Shown piece after piece: positions 1-9,586 of a stretch of DNA of 64,000 bases; the first letter of the stretch is position 1, and every line of letters starts with the position of its first letter. The position numbers were made by a program, and so were the translations under genes. The notes below the pieces were generated by a model. That model saw only the letters and a program-made list of their open reading frames with translations. It was not told where the DNA came from and did not search any database. This DNA is from Bradyrhizobium lupini (GTDB lineage: Bacteria; Pseudomonadota; Alphaproteobacteria; Rhizobiales; Xanthobacteraceae): the NCBI RefSeq assembly GCF_040939785.1, contig NZ_CP162553.1:682001-746000 (forward strand). The letters are read 5' to 3'.

Positions 1-378
1 GTAGATGTAGCTCTCGGTATCGCAGGCCGCGCCAGGGTAGCGATTCCAGTACCAGGTGCCGCCGAAATCAGCCGCCTTTTCCACGACCCGGAAATCATCG
101 ATGCCGGCTTCGCGCAGTCGCGCGCCGCACAGAAGGCCGCCGAAGCCGCCGCCGACGATGAGCACCTCGGTCTGTTCGCTGACGGCCTCGCGCGCAAATC
201 CGGAATTGGCCCAGGGATCGTCGAAATAGCGCCCGAACTCGCCGGTCACCTCGACATATTGCGCCTTGCCCTCGGTGCGCAGGCGCCGATCGCGCTCGTC
301 GCGATAGCGCGCACGGAGTGCGTCAATGTCGAGTGTAGATTCGCCGGCTGCGCCGGTCTTGTGTCTTTGCGCTGACAT
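1..378 (-). CDS. Flavin-dependent monooxygenase, Baeyer-Villiger type (N-terminal part only)
   Basis: The reading frame runs off the left edge; only the first 126 residues are visible. They contain a Rossmann FAD-binding motif (VLIVGGGFGG, about residues 72-81) and, further on, GGTWYWNRYPGAACDTES, the segment typical of Baeyer-Villiger monooxygenases such as cyclohexanone monooxygenase. The family inserts oxygen next to a ketone using NADPH and O2. The ATG at 378 is preceded by GGGAGG at good spacing. The gene is divergent from the acyl-CoA synthetase, so 379-555 holds both promoters. The substrate cannot be told from this fragment, and the N-terminal extension of about 70 residues before the FAD motif resembles the long-N-terminus BVMO subgroup. 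Confidence 0.85.
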   Translation of the reverse strand, partial: MSAQRHKTGAAGESTLDIDALRARYRDERDRRLRTEGKAQYVEVTGEFGRYFDDPWANSGFAREAVSEQTEVLIVGGGFGGLLCGARLREAGIDDFRVVEKAADFGGTWYWNRYPGAACDTESYIY

Positions 379-555
379 CCGTTCCCTCCCCGGCGGACAC
401 TGCTTCGCCGGCAGCACGCATCACTTAGCCCTGAAAAAGTGACGCATGCAATCACGTCTCTCGCTTTTTGCGTGAACGTGGCGAGGCGTTCCGCTAACCT
501 CAATCGCACATCACAAGCGTACGTCATGCAACGACATGGCGGTCCGGAGGAGACG

Positions 556-2181
556 ATGCAGGGATTGATGATGGACATGCCGCTCCTGATCAGCGGCCTG
601 ATCCAGTATGCGGCCGATTATCACGGCGAGGCCGAGGTGGTCGCCCGCGAGATCGAAGGCGACATCCATCGCTACACCTATGCCGACGCCCATCCGCGCA
701 TCAAGTGCATGGCGCTGGCGCTCAAGCGGCTCGGCATGAAGCAAGGCGACCGCGTCGGCACGCTGGCCTGGAATACGCATCGGCATTTCGAGATGTTCTA
801 CGCCGCGCCGGGCATGGGCTATGTGCTGCACACCATCAACCCGCGACTGTTCCCCGAGCAGCTCATCTACATCGTCAATCACGCCGAGGACCGCCTGCTG
901 TTCATCGACCGCGCCACGCTGCCGATCGTGGAGGCAATCGCGCCGCAGCTCACATCGATCGAAGCCTATGTCGTGATGTGCTCGCGCGAGCGGATGCCGG
1001 AGACCAAGCTTGCCAACGTGCATTGCTACGAGGAGCTTCTGGACAAGGAGAACGACGCCGGCTTCGCGTGGCCGGAGTTCGACGAAAAATTGGCGTCCAC
1101 GATCTGCTACACCTCCGGCACCACCGGCAATCCGAAGGGCGTAATCTATTCGCACCGCGCCGCGATCCTGCAGACCATGGTCTCCTGCAATTTCGACTTC
1201 CTGCCCGGGCACCTGGAAGGCGTGCGCGAGGTGATGATGCCGATGGCGCCGCTGTTCCACGGCAACGGCTGGAACATGCCGTTCACCGCCCCGTATACCG
1301 GCTCGAAGCTGGTGCTGCCCGGCCGCAATTACGAGCCCGACAAGCTCTACGAGCTGCTCGAAGGCGAGAAGGTAACGCTGTCGGCGGGCGTGCCGAGCTT
1401 CTGGCTGATCCTGCTCGACTGGCTCGGACGCACCGGCAACAGGTTCTCGACGCTTCGTGCAACATTGTCGTCGGGCTCGGCGCCGCCGCGCGCGATGGTC
1501 GAGAAGCTCAAGCGCGAGTATGACATCGACTACATCCAGGCCTGGGGCATGACCGAGGCGCTCGGCTGCTCGATGCCGGGCTTGCGGCCGGGCTCCGAGC
1601 ATCTTGAGGACAAGGAGAAGTTCGACCGCCGCCAGGTGTCCGGCCGCGCCTGTTTCGGCACCGCCTTGCGCATCGTCGACGACGGCGGCAACGAGCTGCC
1701 GCACGACGGCAAGAGCGTTGGCCATCTGCGCGCGCGGGGACCGTGGGTTGCGTCCGGCTACATGAAGCTCGACGAAGGCCTGGACCGCGACGGCTGGCTG
1801 ATTACCGGCGACATGGCCGTGATCGATCCCCAGGGCCACATCACGCTGACCGACCGCTCCAAGGATGTGATCAAGTCCGGCGGCGAATGGATCTCCTCGA
1901 TCCAACTCGAGGACGTCGCCCTGTCTCACCCCGATGTGCTGCAAGCCGCCGTGGTCGCGATCAACCATGAGAAATGGCAGGAGCGGCCCCTGCTCCTCGT
2001 CGTCCGCAAGAAGGGAGCGACCGTCGACGGGAAGACGCTGCTCGACCACATGCGCCCGAAGATCGCGAGCTGGTGGATGCCCGACGCCGTCGAGTTCATG
2101 GACGAGTTCCCGATGACCGGCACCGGCAAGGTGCTTAAATCAGCGCTGCGCGAGAAATTCCGAGAGTATCGCGTCGCCTGA
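556..2181 (+). CDS. Acyl-CoA synthetase (AMP-forming fatty acid-CoA ligase)
   Basis: 541-residue member of the ANL adenylate-forming superfamily, which activates a carboxylic acid with ATP to an acyl-AMP and then to acyl-CoA. The P-loop-like A3 motif [10 protein letters not shown] is at about 186-195, the A8 hinge region [16 protein letters not shown] is near the C-terminal domain, and the adenylation lysine of the A10 motif (GTGK) is about K525, so the active site looks complete. I place the start at ATG 556 because GGAGGAG precedes it; an upstream in-frame start at 439 would add 39 unlikely residues. An acyl-CoA dehydrogenase follows 43 bp downstream, suggesting an operon that activates and then desaturates one acid. 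Chain length is not predictable; medium to long chain is the usual annotation. Confidence 0.92.
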   Translation: MQGLMMDMPLLISGLIQYAADYHGEAEVVAREIEGDIHRYTYADAHPRIKCMALALKRLGMKQGDRVGTLAWNTHRHFEMFYAAPGMGYVLHTINPRLFPEQLIYIVNHAEDRLLFIDRATLPIVEAIAPQLTSIEAYVVMCSRERMPETKLANVHCYEELLDKENDAGFAWPEFDEKLASTICYTSGTTGNPKGVIYSHRAAILQTMVSCNFDFLPGHLEGVREVMMPMAPLFHGNGWNMPFTAPYTGSKLVLPGRNYEPDKLYELLEGEKVTLSAGVPSFWLILLDWLGRTGNRFSTLRATLSSGSAPPRAMVEKLKREYDIDYIQAWGMTEALGCSMPGLRPGSEHLEDKEKFDRRQVSGRACFGTALRIVDDGGNELPHDGKSVGHLRARGPWVASGYMKLDEGLDRDGWLITGDMAVIDPQGHITLTDRSKDVIKSGGEWISSIQLEDVALSHPDVLQAAVVAINHEKWQERPLLLVVRKKGATVDGKTLLDHMRPKIASWWMPDAVEFMDEFPMTGTGKVLKSALREKFREYRVA

Positions 2182-2224
2182 GCCGATTGCGCATCAGCCT
2201 GTCCATCGATCGAGGAGACCAAAG

Positions 2225-3436
2225 ATGCTCTACCCGATGTCGCCTAAAGTCGTCGAGCTCAAGCGCAAGCTCGAAAGTTTCATGGACCGGCACATCTTTC
2301 CGAATGAGGAGCGCTTTTATCGCGAGGCGGAGGAGCTGGGGCCCTGGAAGGTCTATCCCGTCGTCGAGGAGCTGAAGCCGTTGGCGCGCGCCGAAGGCCT
2401 CTGGAATCTGTTCCTGCCGGACTCCGGCCACGGCGCAGGCCTGACCAATCTCGAATATGCGCCGCTCTGCGAAGTCATGGGCCGCTCGCATCTCGCCCCC
2501 GAAGTCTTCAACTGCTCGGCGCCCGACACCGGCAACATGGAGGTGCTGGAGCGCTATGGCACGGAGAAGGACAAGGAGCGCTGGCTGAAGCCGCTGCTCG
2601 CAGGCGAAATCCGCTCCTGCTTCGCCATGACCGAGCCTGCTGTCGCCTCGTCCGATGCGACCAACATCGAAAGCTCGATCGTCCGCCACGGCGACCATTA
2701 CATCATCAACGGCCGCAAATGGTACACGACCAACGCGACCGATCCGCGCTGCAAGATCTGCATCTTCATGGGCAAGACCGATCCCGACAATGCAGACCGC
2801 CACAAGCAGCAATCCATGATCCTGGTGCCGATGGACACAGCGGGCGTCGAGGTCAAGCGTGCCCTGCCCGTGTTCGGCTTCTACGGCGTGCCCGACCGTG
2901 CCTCCGAGGTCGTCTTCACCAACGTGCGTGTCCCCAAGGAGAACATGCTGCTGGGCGAAGGCCGCGGTTTCGAGATCGCGCAGGGCCGCCTCGGCCCCGG
3001 CCGCATCCACCATTGCATGCGGCTGATCGGGCTTTCCGAACGCACGCTGGAGAAGATGTGCCGGAGGGTGCGCAGCCGCGTCGCCTTCGGCAAGCCGGTT
3101 TCCGAGCAGACGGTGACGCAGGAGCGCATCGCAGAGGCCCGCATCATGATCGAGCAGGCACGGCTGCTGACGCTCAACGCCGCCTACGCGATGGACACCG
3201 TCGGCAACAAGGTGGCAAAAGCTGAGATCGCGATGATCAAGGTCGCCGTGCCCAACATGGCCTGCCAGATCATCGACTGGGCGATCCAGGCCCATGGCGG
3301 CGGCGGCACGTCGAACGATTTCGGATTGACCCAGGCCTATGCGACCGCGCGTTTGCTGCGTCTCGCCGACGGCCCGGACGAAGTCCACAGAAACCAGATC
3401 GCGCGGTTCGAGCTGAAGAAATATTCGAACGCGTAA
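2225..3436 (+). CDS. Acyl-CoA dehydrogenase (ACAD10/11-like)
   Basis: 403-residue FAD enzyme that introduces the 2,3-double bond into an acyl-CoA. Visible hallmarks are the FAD/substrate segment [16 protein letters not shown] near residue 140, the [11 protein letters not shown] strand, and the C-terminal [14 protein letters not shown] and [13 protein letters not shown] segments, which resemble the ACAD10/ACAD11 branch more than short-chain enzymes. The position that is the catalytic Glu in MCAD falls in the ADGP stretch and seems to be Asp here. The ATG at 2225 follows GGAGACC. It is probably co-transcribed with the upstream CoA ligase. Electrons would pass to ETF, which is not encoded in the window. 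Confidence 0.9.
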   Translation: MLYPMSPKVVELKRKLESFMDRHIFPNEERFYREAEELGPWKVYPVVEELKPLARAEGLWNLFLPDSGHGAGLTNLEYAPLCEVMGRSHLAPEVFNCSAPDTGNMEVLERYGTEKDKERWLKPLLAGEIRSCFAMTEPAVASSDATNIESSIVRHGDHYIINGRKWYTTNATDPRCKICIFMGKTDPDNADRHKQQSMILVPMDTAGVEVKRALPVFGFYGVPDRASEVVFTNVRVPKENMLLGEGRGFEIAQGRLGPGRIHHCMRLIGLSERTLEKMCRRVRSRVAFGKPVSEQTVTQERIAEARIMIEQARLLTLNAAYAMDTVGNKVAKAEIAMIKVAVPNMACQIIDWAIQAHGGGGTSNDFGLTQAYATARLLRLADGPDEVHRNQIARFELKKYSNA

Positions 3437-3470
3437 AACATTGCACTCGCCGGAAGCACAGTGCCATCTT

Positions 3471-3601
3471 CCCTTCTCCCCTTGCGGGAGAAGGTGACGC
3501 GAAGCGCCGGATGAGGGTCTCTCTCGGCGGAGACAAACCCCTCACCCAAGTGAGTCTGCGTCCACCAGCTGAGCTGCCCTCTCCCGCAAGGGGAGAGGGC
3601 G
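3471..3601. repeat. Bradyrhizobium-type palindromic repeat pair
   Basis: Two hairpins in inverted orientation flank about 80 bp. The first has a 9-bp stem CCTTCTCCC/GGGAGAAGG (3472-3494) and the second CCCTCTCCC/GGGAGAGGG (3577-3599), each with a five-base loop; the loops are reverse complements of each other. The element sits between the convergent acyl-CoA dehydrogenase and solute-binding protein genes and could also serve as a bidirectional transcription stop. Confidence 0.7.
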
Positions 3602-3654
3602 CAATAATGCGGAGCGTAAATCCCCTTTGCGCCCGCGGATGCGTCAGGGCTCGC

Positions 3655-4563
3655 TCAGTTCACCATGTAGACGTCGGGATCGAAGCTTGAGCTCGGCTTC
3701 TTGAAGGCATTGCGCAAGGCGCCCGCCATCGGGACGTTGTAGTTGAGGCCGTTCGGTGGCGTCGGCGATTCCAGCCATTTCTTGTAGAGGACCTCGATCT
3801 CCTGGCTGGCGTACAGCTCTGCAGTCGCGCGGTCGGCGAGCGCCTTGAACGGCGCGTCCTCCCGCCGCAGCATGATCCCGTAAGGCTCCGGCTTCGAGAA
3901 CGTCTCCTCGCTGATCATGAAGAGCTGAGGTTCCTTCGAGCGCGCGATCGCGACCGCGAGCTGCACGTCGTCGAGCGCGTAGGCCTGCGCGCGGTCGGTT
4001 TCGAGCAGCAGGAAGGCCTCGGCCTGGTCCTTGGCCGGCATCACATTGATGCCGAGATTGCGCTCGGTGTTGACCTTGGCGAGCTGCGTCAGGTTGACCG
4101 AGCCGGCCACCGCCGTCACCGCTTTGCCCTTGAGATCGTCGATGGTGTTGATCTTTGCGGCTTTCTTGGCCGCAAATCGCGTGGCGCTGAGGAAGTGCGT
4201 GTTGGTGAAGGCGACCTGCTTCTGGCGATCGGCGTTGTTGGTGGTCGCCGAGCAATGCAGGTCGAGCGTCCCGTTGACCATCAGCGGAATCCGGTTCGAC
4301 GACGTCACCGCGAGGGTGTCGACGGCGATGTCGGGCATGCCGAGCTGCTTCTTCACGGCATCCACGATTCTAAGGCAGATATCCATGGCAAAGCCGACCG
4401 GCTTCTGATTGCCGTCGAGATAGCTGAATGGGACCGAGGCCTCCTGATAGCCGAGCGTGATCTTCTTGGTCTCTTTGACTTTCTGAAGCGTACCCGACAG
4501 GTCTTCGGCGGAGGCGGCAGTTGCAAGGCATGTGAGGGCCAGGACAACAGTGGGCAGACGCAT
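3655..4563 (-). CDS. Amino-acid-type ABC transporter periplasmic binding protein
   Basis: 302 residues with a Sec signal peptide (MRLPTVVLALTCLATAASAE, cleavage about residue 19-20) followed by a family-3 solute-binding fold. Segments such as KKITLGYQEASVPFSYLD, PVGFAMDICLRIVDAV and the second-lobe region beginning LKGKAVTAVAGS match glutamate/aspartate-type receptors. It should capture a polar amino acid or similar anion in the periplasm. No permease or ATPase gene is adjacent, so it is an orphan receptor in this window. ATG at 4563 is preceded by GAGGAG. The substrate is unknown. Confidence 0.85.
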   Translation of the reverse strand: MRLPTVVLALTCLATAASAEDLSGTLQKVKETKKITLGYQEASVPFSYLDGNQKPVGFAMDICLRIVDAVKKQLGMPDIAVDTLAVTSSNRIPLMVNGTLDLHCSATTNNADRQKQVAFTNTHFLSATRFAAKKAAKINTIDDLKGKAVTAVAGSVNLTQLAKVNTERNLGINVMPAKDQAEAFLLLETDRAQAYALDDVQLAVAIARSKEPQLFMISEETFSKPEPYGIMLRREDAPFKALADRATAELYASQEIEVLYKKWLESPTPPNGLNYNVPMAGALRNAFKKPSSSFDPDVYMVN

Positions 4564-4741
4564 CGGGAACTCCTCGAGGAGGCTCGCGCCTCCATGCCGG
4601 GCGCAGCAATCGCACCGTTGATAGCGCAGGCCCGCGACAGCCGCCAGACGAGCTTGCGTCTAGCAGCTATCGCGGCTTGCGATATGGTGACCGGCCTTTT
4701 GTCCGCCTGGAGTCGAGGCGCCTCAAGCACCAGGATGGCTG

Positions 4742-5161
4742 TTACGCGTCGATGCCGCGCTGGACCAGGATCCGCTCGGCGCTGTCATTCCAGACGTCCA
4801 TCTTGGTGATCTGGCCATTCCGCACCACGAAGCGGTCGACGTAGCGGTTGCCCTCGAACGCGGTCCCATCCATCCATTCGCCGTAGAGCGTGCCGACACT
4901 ATAGACCACTGTCTCGCCGTCGCCGGGGCAGACGTCAAAACGGTCCATTTTCTTCTTCACCCAGCGGTAGCGCTTGGCGTTGAACCCGGTCGGGCCGCGC
5001 GGATGATCGAACTGGCGCCCGCCGGTAAAGGTGATCACCGTGCCCGGCGCCATATAGGCCGCCGCGGCGTCCGGATCGGGGATCATCGACGCCGTGAGAT
5101 AGGCTTCCACGATCTCGGCGTCGGACAACGGACCGGCTTCGGCTTTTGCGGTAGCGGACAT
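4742..5161 (-). CDS. NTF2-like / SnoaL-like domain protein
   Basis: 139 residues with the cone-shaped NTF2 fold pattern: an N-terminal helix (LSDAEIVEAYLTASMIPDPDAAAAYM), then strands including TVITFTGG, ETVVYSVGTLYGEW, YVDRFVVRNGQITKMDVWND. Proteins of this superfamily range from isomerases and hydratases to binding subunits, so function cannot be assigned. ATG at 5161 has GGAG upstream. It is divergent from the amidohydrolase at 5304, which may indicate a shared pathway. Confidence 0.75.
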   Translation of the reverse strand: MSATAKAEAGPLSDAEIVEAYLTASMIPDPDAAAAYMAPGTVITFTGGRQFDHPRGPTGFNAKRYRWVKKKMDRFDVCPGDGETVVYSVGTLYGEWMDGTAFEGNRYVDRFVVRNGQITKMDVWNDSAERILVQRGIDA

Positions 5162-5303
5162 GGCTCATTCTCCGGGTTTGCGGAATACTAACGCTGCGCT
5201 CGGGGAATACGTGCATATATTTTGAACATTTCCGTCGCTACACTGCAGACAATCTGGAGCCGCCAAACGCGGCCGACCGCACTAAATTCCCTCCCCAAGA
5301 GCC

Positions 5304-6545
5304 ATGACCACGCAACCCGCCTTTGACCTCATCTTTCGCAACGCCTTGCTGCGTGGTGCCGCCGGCCCGATGGACATCGGCGTCACGCGCGGCCGGATCA
5401 CCGCCATCGAACCGACGCTCGCCTGCGAGGCCGTCGAGGTCGATATCGGCGGACGTCTCGCCCTGCCCGGCTTCGTCGACAGCCATATCCATCTCGACAA
5501 GGCCTGCCTGCTCGGCCGCTGCGGGCATGATCATGGCAGCGTCTCGGAAGCGATCCGCGCCGTCGCCGGGATGAAGAAGGATTTCTCGGTCGAGGACGTC
5601 TACGCGCGCGGCGCCCGGGTGCTCGAACGTGCCATCGTGCACGGCACCACGCGCATGCGAACCCACGTCGAGATCGATCCGCGCATCGGCTTGCGCGGCT
5701 TCGAGGCGGTGAAGGCGCTGAAGCGTAACTATGCCTGGGCGATCGACCTGTCGCTCTGTGTCTTTCCGCAGGAAGGCCTCACCAACGATCCCGGCAGCGA
5801 GGAGCTTCTGATCCAGGCGCTGCGCGATGGTGGCGAGGTGATCGGCGGCTGCCCCTACACGGACACCGATCCCAACGCCCATCTCGCACGCATCTTCGAT
5901 CTCGCCGAGGCGTTCGACCTGGACGTCGATCTCCATCTCGATTTCGATCTCGATCCCTCTTGGTGGCACCTCGACGAGGTCTGCCGGCAGACCGAGCGGC
6001 GCAACTACGGGGGGCGCGTGGCAATCGGCCATGCGACGAAACTGTCCGCACTGCCACCGGAGCGGCTGAGGGCCGCCACCGCGCAACTGGCGAAGGCCGG
6101 CGTTGCCGTCACCGTGCTGCCGGCGACCGATCTCTACCTGATGGGGCGCGAAGCAAGCCACAACGCGCCACGCGGGCTGACGCTCGCCCACAAGCTGGCC
6201 GGCAACGGCGTGGTGTGCTCGATCGCGACCAACAACGTGCTCAATCCCTTCACGCCGTTCGGCGACGCTTCACTGCTGCGAATGGCGAATTTCTACGCCA
6301 ACGTCGCGCATGCCTCGGTCAACGACTTCGATACCTGCCTCGATCTCGTGACCGAGCTGCCGGCGCGGTTGATGAATCTACGGAATTACGGCATCAAGGT
6401 CGGAAACCCTGCCGATCTCGTCGTGCTCGATACGCAAGAAAGCCGCTTCGCGATCGCCGAGCTGCCGGATATCGTGATGGGCTTCAAGAGCGGCCGACAG
6501 ACTTTTGCACGGCAACGCCCCACTCTGTTCCGCCCGGGTTCCTGA
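5304..6545 (+). CDS. Amidohydrolase, cytosine deaminase-like
   Basis: 413 residues of the metal-dependent amidohydrolase superfamily. The metal-binding HxH is in GFVDSHIHLDKACLLGR (about residue 60), followed by RTHVEIDP, DLHLDFDLD and a GHATKLS-type segment, the usual order for cytosine deaminase and N-isopropylammelide-type hydrolases. A composite beta-sandwich is formed by both termini (RGRITAIEP and PADLVVLD). It should hydrolyse or deaminate a cyclic C-N bond in the cytoplasm; the real substrate is not necessarily cytosine. There is no strong Shine-Dalgarno before ATG 5304. It stands alone on its strand. Confidence 0.85.
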   Translation: MTTQPAFDLIFRNALLRGAAGPMDIGVTRGRITAIEPTLACEAVEVDIGGRLALPGFVDSHIHLDKACLLGRCGHDHGSVSEAIRAVAGMKKDFSVEDVYARGARVLERAIVHGTTRMRTHVEIDPRIGLRGFEAVKALKRNYAWAIDLSLCVFPQEGLTNDPGSEELLIQALRDGGEVIGGCPYTDTDPNAHLARIFDLAEAFDLDVDLHLDFDLDPSWWHLDEVCRQTERRNYGGRVAIGHATKLSALPPERLRAATAQLAKAGVAVTVLPATDLYLMGREASHNAPRGLTLAHKLAGNGVVCSIATNNVLNPFTPFGDASLLRMANFYANVAHASVNDFDTCLDLVTELPARLMNLRNYGIKVGNPADLVVLDTQESRFAIAELPDIVMGFKSGRQTFARQRPTLFRPGS

Positions 6546-6634
6546 TCCGCTCTCAACGCATATCTGCATTGAACGGCGGCTGATTTCCCCGCGGCTCCCG
6601 TTCGATGTTACCGCCTATCGTTCCGCAATTCCGA

Positions 6635-6727
6635 ATCCGGTAGAACACCGGATAGTAGATTCTTGCTGATTCTCGATAGCTCCGCGCATTGCAAGTCCCG
6701 CGGTGCCGGTCATAGTAGGACCGGCAC
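6635..6727 (+). promoter_or_regulatory. Two perfect hairpins in the leader of the 6759 gene
   Basis: A 7-bp inverted repeat ATCCGGT/ACCGGAT with a five-base loop (6635-6653) is followed by a 9-bp inverted repeat GTGCCGGTC/GACCGGCAC with a seven-base loop (6703-6727). The second ends 31 bp before the start codon at 6759. Both arms share CCGGT. They could be operator half-sites or an RNA leader structure; there is no U-tract to suggest a terminator. Confidence 0.45.
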
Positions 6728-6758
6728 TGATGTCTGCATTCAACGGGGAAGCATCGAC

Positions 6759-7070
6759 ATGTTCAGCGCATTCAGCGGCATCGACGAACAATCCAAGCGA
6801 ACGAGAACGCTCAGCGAGGCCGCCGTGAAGCGGCTCGACGGCATCAGGCACGTCCTGTCGGACCTCGATCTGGCGGGCGTCCGGACACAGGATGACCTGA
6901 CGCGCATGCTCCTGACGCTCGATACCGCCGACAAGTGTATTCGATCGATCCGCGCCGAATTCCGTACCGAAGCCGCGAGCGATCGGCTGGCCTGCAAGGC
7001 CGAAGACCTGATGGCGTCGATCGAACGCACCCGCGACGAGCTCACCGGCTGTCGCACGGCGAAGTCCTGA
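6759..7070 (+). CDS. Small hypothetical helical protein
   Basis: 103 residues, charged and helix-rich (KRTRTLSEAAVKRLDGIRHVL, TADKCIRSIRAEFR, AEDLMASIERTRDELTG), with no signal peptide or membrane segment and two cysteines. I do not recognise the family. ATG 6759 is chosen because GGGGAAG lies just upstream; the frame is open to 6663, but that would swallow the leader hairpins. It converges on the 6-phosphogluconate-dehydrogenase-like gene, ending 12 bp from it. Confidence 0.6.
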   Translation: MFSAFSGIDEQSKRTRTLSEAAVKRLDGIRHVLSDLDLAGVRTQDDLTRMLLTLDTADKCIRSIRAEFRTEAASDRLACKAEDLMASIERTRDELTGCRTAKS

Positions 7071-7082
7071 GCAGGAGCCGCC

Positions 7083-8006
7083 CTATTTCTCGCGATTGAT
7101 CTTCGCCAGGATTCGGTCCGCCTCGGTGCGCCAGTCGGCGCTGCGGGCGAACTCCTTGGTGCCTTTCGTTCCGAACAGGCCCTCATCGGCAAGGTCCGCC
7201 ACCCAAGCCTGACGCTCGGCAGTGCCCTGCGCGGACCACGGCGTCAGCCCGGCTTCATGCACGGTTTCGGCGACTTCGCGTACTTCCTCCGCGCGGCGGC
7301 GGCCATGCTCGATCACGCGCTGGAAGCAATAAGCACCCTGCTTCTCCCAATCGATCGTGGGAAAGGTTTCCGCCAGCGAAGCCAACACCGCATCCTCGAC
7401 GCCATAGGCGCGCGCGGTGGTGAAGCTTTCGATCACCATGGCCTCCAGGCCCTTGATCATGATGCTGCGGCACATCTTCATCGCCGATGAAACCCCGAGC
7501 TTGTCGCTCGCAACCTTTGCGGCAAAACCGATCGTGTTCAAAAGCGGCTCCAGCTCCCTGGCACCGGGACCACCGAGCAGCAGCGGCACCTTGATACGAT
7601 AAGGCGGCACCGACGTCATCACCGCACCCTCGACATAGCGTCCTGCGGCACCATCGATCAACGCGGCGGCGCGCTGCTTGGCGCCGGGAGACGCCGAATT
7701 GAAATCCAGGAACCAGGTGCCTTGATTGATCGCGGCGGCGCAGGCCTCTGCCACCGGCACAGTTTGGCTCGCGGTGACCGCGGAGATGATGAAATCGGAT
7801 TTGGCGGTCAGCTCAGTGTGCGAGGCTGCGAGCCCGACACCGAATTTTTTAGCATGCTCCTGCAGCGAACCGCCCTGCTCGCCTCCGAGCTTGATGTCAT
7901 AGGCAGAGACCTTGATGTCCTGCTGGCGCAGATCCTCGGCCAGGATCCTGCCGACCTCGCCGTAACCGACCAGTCCGATCTGCCATCGTCTTGGATCACC
8001 CGCCAT
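7083..8006 (-). CDS. 6-phosphogluconate dehydrogenase-like NAD(P)-binding oxidoreductase (DUF1932)
   Basis: 307 residues. The N-terminal Rossmann motif GLVGYGEVGR (about residues 12-21) and the middle of the protein match the beta-hydroxyacid dehydrogenase/6PGDH superfamily, and the C-terminal half resembles the DUF1932 domain (SSAMKMCRSIMIKGLEAM holds the conserved helix with the family Lys). It should oxidise a hydroxy-acid or reduce a keto/aldehyde acid with NAD(P). It is the last gene of the TetR-led operon; its ATG overlaps the upstream stop codon (ATGA at 8004-8008), indicating coupled translation. A plausible role is a dehydrogenase step before PDC hydrolysis, but that is inference. 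Confidence 0.82.
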   Translation of the reverse strand: MAGDPRRWQIGLVGYGEVGRILAEDLRQQDIKVSAYDIKLGGEQGGSLQEHAKKFGVGLAASHTELTAKSDFIISAVTASQTVPVAEACAAAINQGTWFLDFNSASPGAKQRAAALIDGAAGRYVEGAVMTSVPPYRIKVPLLLGGPGARELEPLLNTIGFAAKVASDKLGVSSAMKMCRSIMIKGLEAMVIESFTTARAYGVEDAVLASLAETFPTIDWEKQGAYCFQRVIEHGRRRAEEVREVAETVHEAGLTPWSAQGTAERQAWVADLADEGLFGTKGTKEFARSADWRTEADRILAKINREK

Positions 8007-8875
8007 CAGTTCAGTCCTCGCGTCGTCTCGTCGAACAGCTCCTCGACCGCATAGCGGCGCGGGATCAGCGCCTGCTGGAACGCGTAGTCGACGATCAGCT
8101 CCAGCGGCTTCCTGTTCGCCTCGATCCCGAACGGAACGAGATCGGGCGTCGCCGCAGGCCCCATCCGGGTCTTGTTCCGCTTCAGCAGATCATAGACGCC
8201 CGCCACCACGTCGGGATGCGATTTCGCCAGCTGTTCGGTCACCACCACGAGATGATTGACCGGCACGACGCCGCAACGCGCGTACCATTTGGCGGCTTCC
8301 GCGGCCGGATCGGGGAACAGCGTCTTCAGCTTCGGATCATCGGAGACCTCGCCGAGGACGGCATCGAGCTCGCCGTCGATCAGCATCTGCAAGATCTTCT
8401 TGCCCTTCGGCGCGCGCTCGGTGGAGTCGATATATTCTGCCACATGCGGATCCTCGAAGGTGACCCAGCGTATCTTGTCGAGATTGACGCCGTAGTCGTT
8501 GGCGAGAATGCCCCTGATCCAGGCGCCGGTCGTCGTCGTGAACGAGCGAATGCCGACCCGCTTGCCCGCGAGATCGGACGGCCCAAGCGTTCCCCGTTCA
8601 GGATTGTGGAGCGCATAGGAATGCTGGAAACGGCCCAGCATGGTCGCCGGCAGCAGCACCAGCGGCTTGCCATGCGCCTTCGCCATGAGATAGGTCACGA
8701 TCGCCATCTCGCAGACGTCGAAGGCCTGCTCGCGCACCATCGGCTTGAATGCCGCGTTGGTCGGCGTGTATGCGATGAAGTCGAGGTCGAAGCGATCGGA
8801 GCGGAGCTCGCCGCTCTTCACCGCCTGAACATGGGGGTGATTGCCGAGCACGGCTTTCAGCTTGAGACGATCCAT
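8006..8875 (-). CDS. 4,5-dihydroxyphthalate decarboxylase-like / PBP2-fold protein
   Basis: 289 residues without a signal peptide, so it is cytoplasmic despite a periplasmic-binding-protein-like fold. The segments FDVCEMAIVTYLMAKAHGKP, LAGKRVGIRSFTTTTGAW and VNLDKIRWVTFEDPHVAEY are typical of the 4,5-dihydroxyphthalate decarboxylase (Pht5) group, which shares ancestry with NMT1/nitrate receptors. If it is a decarboxylase it would deliver a dihydroxybenzoate such as protocatechuate to ring cleavage. It is fifth of the six catabolic genes that follow tetR, 27 bp after the aldolase and overlapping the dehydrogenase by 3 bp. The substrate is inferred from family and context only. Confidence 0.75.
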   Translation of the reverse strand: MDRLKLKAVLGNHPHVQAVKSGELRSDRFDLDFIAYTPTNAAFKPMVREQAFDVCEMAIVTYLMAKAHGKPLVLLPATMLGRFQHSYALHNPERGTLGPSDLAGKRVGIRSFTTTTGAWIRGILANDYGVNLDKIRWVTFEDPHVAEYIDSTERAPKGKKILQMLIDGELDAVLGEVSDDPKLKTLFPDPAAEAAKWYARCGVVPVNHLVVVTEQLAKSHPDVVAGVYDLLKRNKTRMGPAATPDLVPFGIEANRKPLELIVDYAFQQALIPRRYAVEELFDETTRGLN

Positions 8876-8902
8876 ACGCCCGCTCCGCTTCTCTTGTCCC
8901 GC

Positions 8903-9586
8903 TCAGACGTCCTCGGGATTATCGACGTAAACGAGCCCGGCCTTCGCCAAGGCCTCGCGCATGCTGTACATGTCGAGGCCCAGCTCACCCGAAGTCAGCC
9001 GCTTGCGCTTGCCGCCTTCGTCCGCGTTGCGCTTCATTGCCTTCTCGGCGACTTCGGCCGCGTAGCGCTTCGGCACCACCACCACGCCGTCGTCATCGGC
9101 CACGATGATGTCACCGGGATCGACGTTGACGCCGGCACAGACCACGGGAATGTTGACCGAGCCGAGCGTCGCCTTCACCGTGCCCTTGGCCGAAACCGCG
9201 CGCGACCACACCGGAAACTTCATCTCGTGCAGCGCTTTGACGTCGCGGCAGCCGGCATCGATGATCAGCCCCTGCACGCCTCGCGCCTGCAGCGAGGTCG
9301 CGAGCAGCTCACCGAACATGCCGTCGGTATTGTCGGTGGTGCAGCCGACGACGAGGATGTCGCCCTTCTTGCACTGCTCGACGGCGACATGGATCATCCA
9401 ATTATCGCCGGGCTGCGCCAGCACGGTGACGGCGGGTCCGGCAATCGACGCGCCGGCCCAGACGGGCCGCAAGTAAGGCTTCATCAGGCCGGACCGGCCA
9501 TAGGCCTCGTGCACGGTCGAGACGCCGTACTCGGCCATCCCGGCGGGATCGGCACGCTTGATGTTGCGAACGACAACCGGCTTCAT
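8903..9586 (-). CDS. galC: 4-carboxy-4-hydroxy-2-oxoadipate aldolase (GalC/LigK type)
   Basis: 227-residue member of the RraA/HMG-CHA class II aldolase family, which splits 4-carboxy-4-hydroxy-2-oxoadipate into pyruvate and oxaloacetate in a divalent-metal-dependent reaction. The active-site pieces are present: [25 protein letters not shown] contains the GELLA motif, and the Arg-Asp pair of the metal/substrate site (GCRDV). ATG 9586 overlaps the stop of the GalB-type gene (ATGA). A longer frame to 9802 is only overlap with galB. The neighbouring hydratase and LigI-like hydrolase strongly support this specific activity over a plain RraA role. Confidence 0.88.
   Translation of the reverse strand: MKPVVVRNIKRADPAGMAEYGVSTVHEAYGRSGLMKPYLRPVWAGASIAGPAVTVLAQPGDNWMIHVAVEQCKKGDILVVGCTTDNTDGMFGELLATSLQARGVQGLIIDAGCRDVKALHEMKFPVWSRAVSAKGTVKATLGSVNIPVVCAGVNVDPGDIIVADDDGVVVVPKRYAAEVAEKAMKRNADEGGKRKRLTSGELGLDMYSMREALAKAGLVYVDNPEDV

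Noticed and set aside
511..2049. Long antisense frame of about 512 codons opposite the acyl-CoA synthetase
   Set aside because: Composition is Arg/Ala/Gly/Asp-rich, typical of the mirror frame in GC-rich DNA; the sense strand encodes a clear family member. Similar antisense frames at 2135-3388, 5238-6191, 7991-9622, 9712-11214, 21031-22299, 27634-29238, 30224-31897 and 62090-63844 were dropped for the same reason.
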